From JASGMR01 sp963664675 (lineage in GTDB: Bacteria > Thermotogota > Thermotogae > Petrotogales > Kosmotogaceae), in contig CAXXLB010000014.1 in the NCBI GenBank assembly GCA_963664675.2, positions 310,001 through 374,000 of the forward strand: a stretch of DNA of 64,000 nucleotides, written 5' to 3'. Below are positions 63,541 through 64,000 of the stretch, piece after piece. How positions within the stretch are numbered: the stretch's first letter is position 1; every line of letters starts with the position of its first letter. The position numbers were made by a program, and so were the translations under genes. Under the pieces are notes generated by a model. It was not told where the DNA came from, searched no databases, and saw nothing but the letters and a program-made list of their open reading frames with translations.

Positions 63541-63889
63541 AAAAAGAAAATCATTAATGCAAATATTTTTTCTAATATGAAATTACCAGGGAAAGAAAAT
63601 CACTTTGAACTTTTTCTTTTATAGATTTTCATACCAATACAAAGGTATAAAAACTTATTTCTTTTATCCGTATGATGGCATAATAATTTAAATGCTGTTA
63701 GTTTATATGAAAAATAATAAATTTTTCTTCTATATTTTCTACGGAATGTAAATTTGCAGAGAGCGGAGAAAAATAAAGATAATTTCAGATAAAAAAGTGA
63801 AGTCGCTTTTGATTGACTTTAATGGGATTTCATTACAAGGGAAAAAAGGAATAATATAAAGTTGTTCTGCGCAACCAACTAAATGGAGG
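63541..63889. other. Gene-free gap before the ROK regulator
   Basis: AT-rich, with no gene seen. A weak AAAGAAAA/TTTTTCTTT stem near 63592-63620 could end transcription of the glycosyltransferase. TTGACT near 63814 and TAATATAA near 63852 are not at promoter spacing. Confidence 0.4.
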
Positions 63890-63895
63890 ATGAAT

Positions 63896-64000
63896 ATGTT
63901 CAATTTGGAAAATCTTACGCAATTGAATATCTTAAAAGAGATATGGGTGAAGAATATTTTTACAAGAAATTATATAAAGGAAAAACTGAATATAGACAAA
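63896..64000 (+). CDS. ROK-family transcriptional regulator, 3' partial
   Basis: Only 35 codons are inside the window: FNLENLTQLNILKEIWVKNI then FTRNYIKEKLNIDK. This is the winged-helix entry of ROK (NagC/XylR-type) repressors, whose start typically reads N.TxLNILKEIWKNxxISRxEIAxKLxIxK. GGAGGA precedes the ATG at 63896; ATG 63890 is also in frame. A second open frame from ATG 63882 lacks a proper site. Such regulators control sugar uptake and use. Confidence 0.65.
   Translation, partial: MFNLENLTQLNILKEIWVKNIFTRNYIKEKLNIDK

Noticed and set aside
63882..64000. Alternative frame starting at ATG 63882 at the window end
   Set aside because: Protein-like by eye, but GGAGGA is placed for the ATG at 63896, whose product matches the ROK regulator N-terminus.

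Overview
The window is a cell-surface polysaccharide region of an AT-rich bacterium (about one third G+C by eye), broken up by insertion sequences, toxin-antitoxin pairs and unusual repeat arrays. Strong AGGAGG-type ribosome sites, frequent ATG/TTG/GTG starts, AGA/ATA-rich codons and the gene mix (long SLBB export protein, tyrosine autokinase, non-cellulosomal cohesin/dockerin proteins, many four-helix-bundle genes) suggest a Thermotogota-like diderm, but nothing here fixes the taxon. I saw no rRNA, tRNA or CRISPR array.

Layout. 1-7 kb: export machinery (SLBB/Wza-like protein, four-helix-bundle gene, Wzz/BY-kinase). 7-10.2 kb: a nine-repeat InlB-B-type lipoprotein ending in a cohesin-like domain, interrupted at a G7 tract, and a dockerin-cohesin partner. 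10.2-14.9 kb: degenerate 'word' arrays, an IS3-family element, a DUF234-type ATPase and a second four-helix-bundle gene. 14.9-42.2 kb: polysaccharide locus I, with an initiating sugar transferase, glycosyltransferases, UDP-L-FucNAc synthesis (CapE/CapF/CapG), a polymerase, dTDP-rhamnose synthesis (RmlACDB), dTDP-3-amino-3,6-dideoxyhexose synthesis (FdtB/FdtA), a flippase, pyruvyl transferase, FrhB-like and acetyltransferase genes. 42.6-50.2 kb: an IS21 element with an intact 6-bp target duplication, an ATPase, an AbiEii/DUF6922 pair between two MITE-like copies, the inverted second copy of the IS3 element, and a VapBC pair. 50.3-51 kb: a long word array. 51.2-63.5 kb: locus II, with a paralogous initiating transferase, glycosyltransferases (two broken), a flippase, a methyltransferase and GDP-L-fucose synthase. 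The window ends in the first codons of a ROK-family regulator.

How it fits together. Each locus begins with its own polyprenyl-phosphate sugar transferase and has its own Wzx flippase; the SLBB protein and BY-kinase at the left would control chain length and export. Sugar-activation genes look more G+C-rich and conserved, while the glycosyltransferases, polymerase and flippases are very AT-rich, as expected of exchangeable glycan cassettes.

Most unusual are the gene-free stretches built from short, endlessly varied words (CCCTGTACCCT, CACTATACACCAGACACC, CTGTTCTCTATTCTCC, CAATCGCTTCTCTATTG and their complements; a separate AGC-rich word set around 21.4-22.1 kb). They adjoin all three four-helix-bundle genes and lie next to both initiating transferases. 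One four-helix-bundle gene with its words, inside an 86-bp direct repeat, interrupts the capF-capG pair. I treat these as a candidate undescribed repeat-gene association. Several genes are broken by single extra bases, four of them in homopolymers; phase variation and assembly error cannot be separated from the sequence alone.
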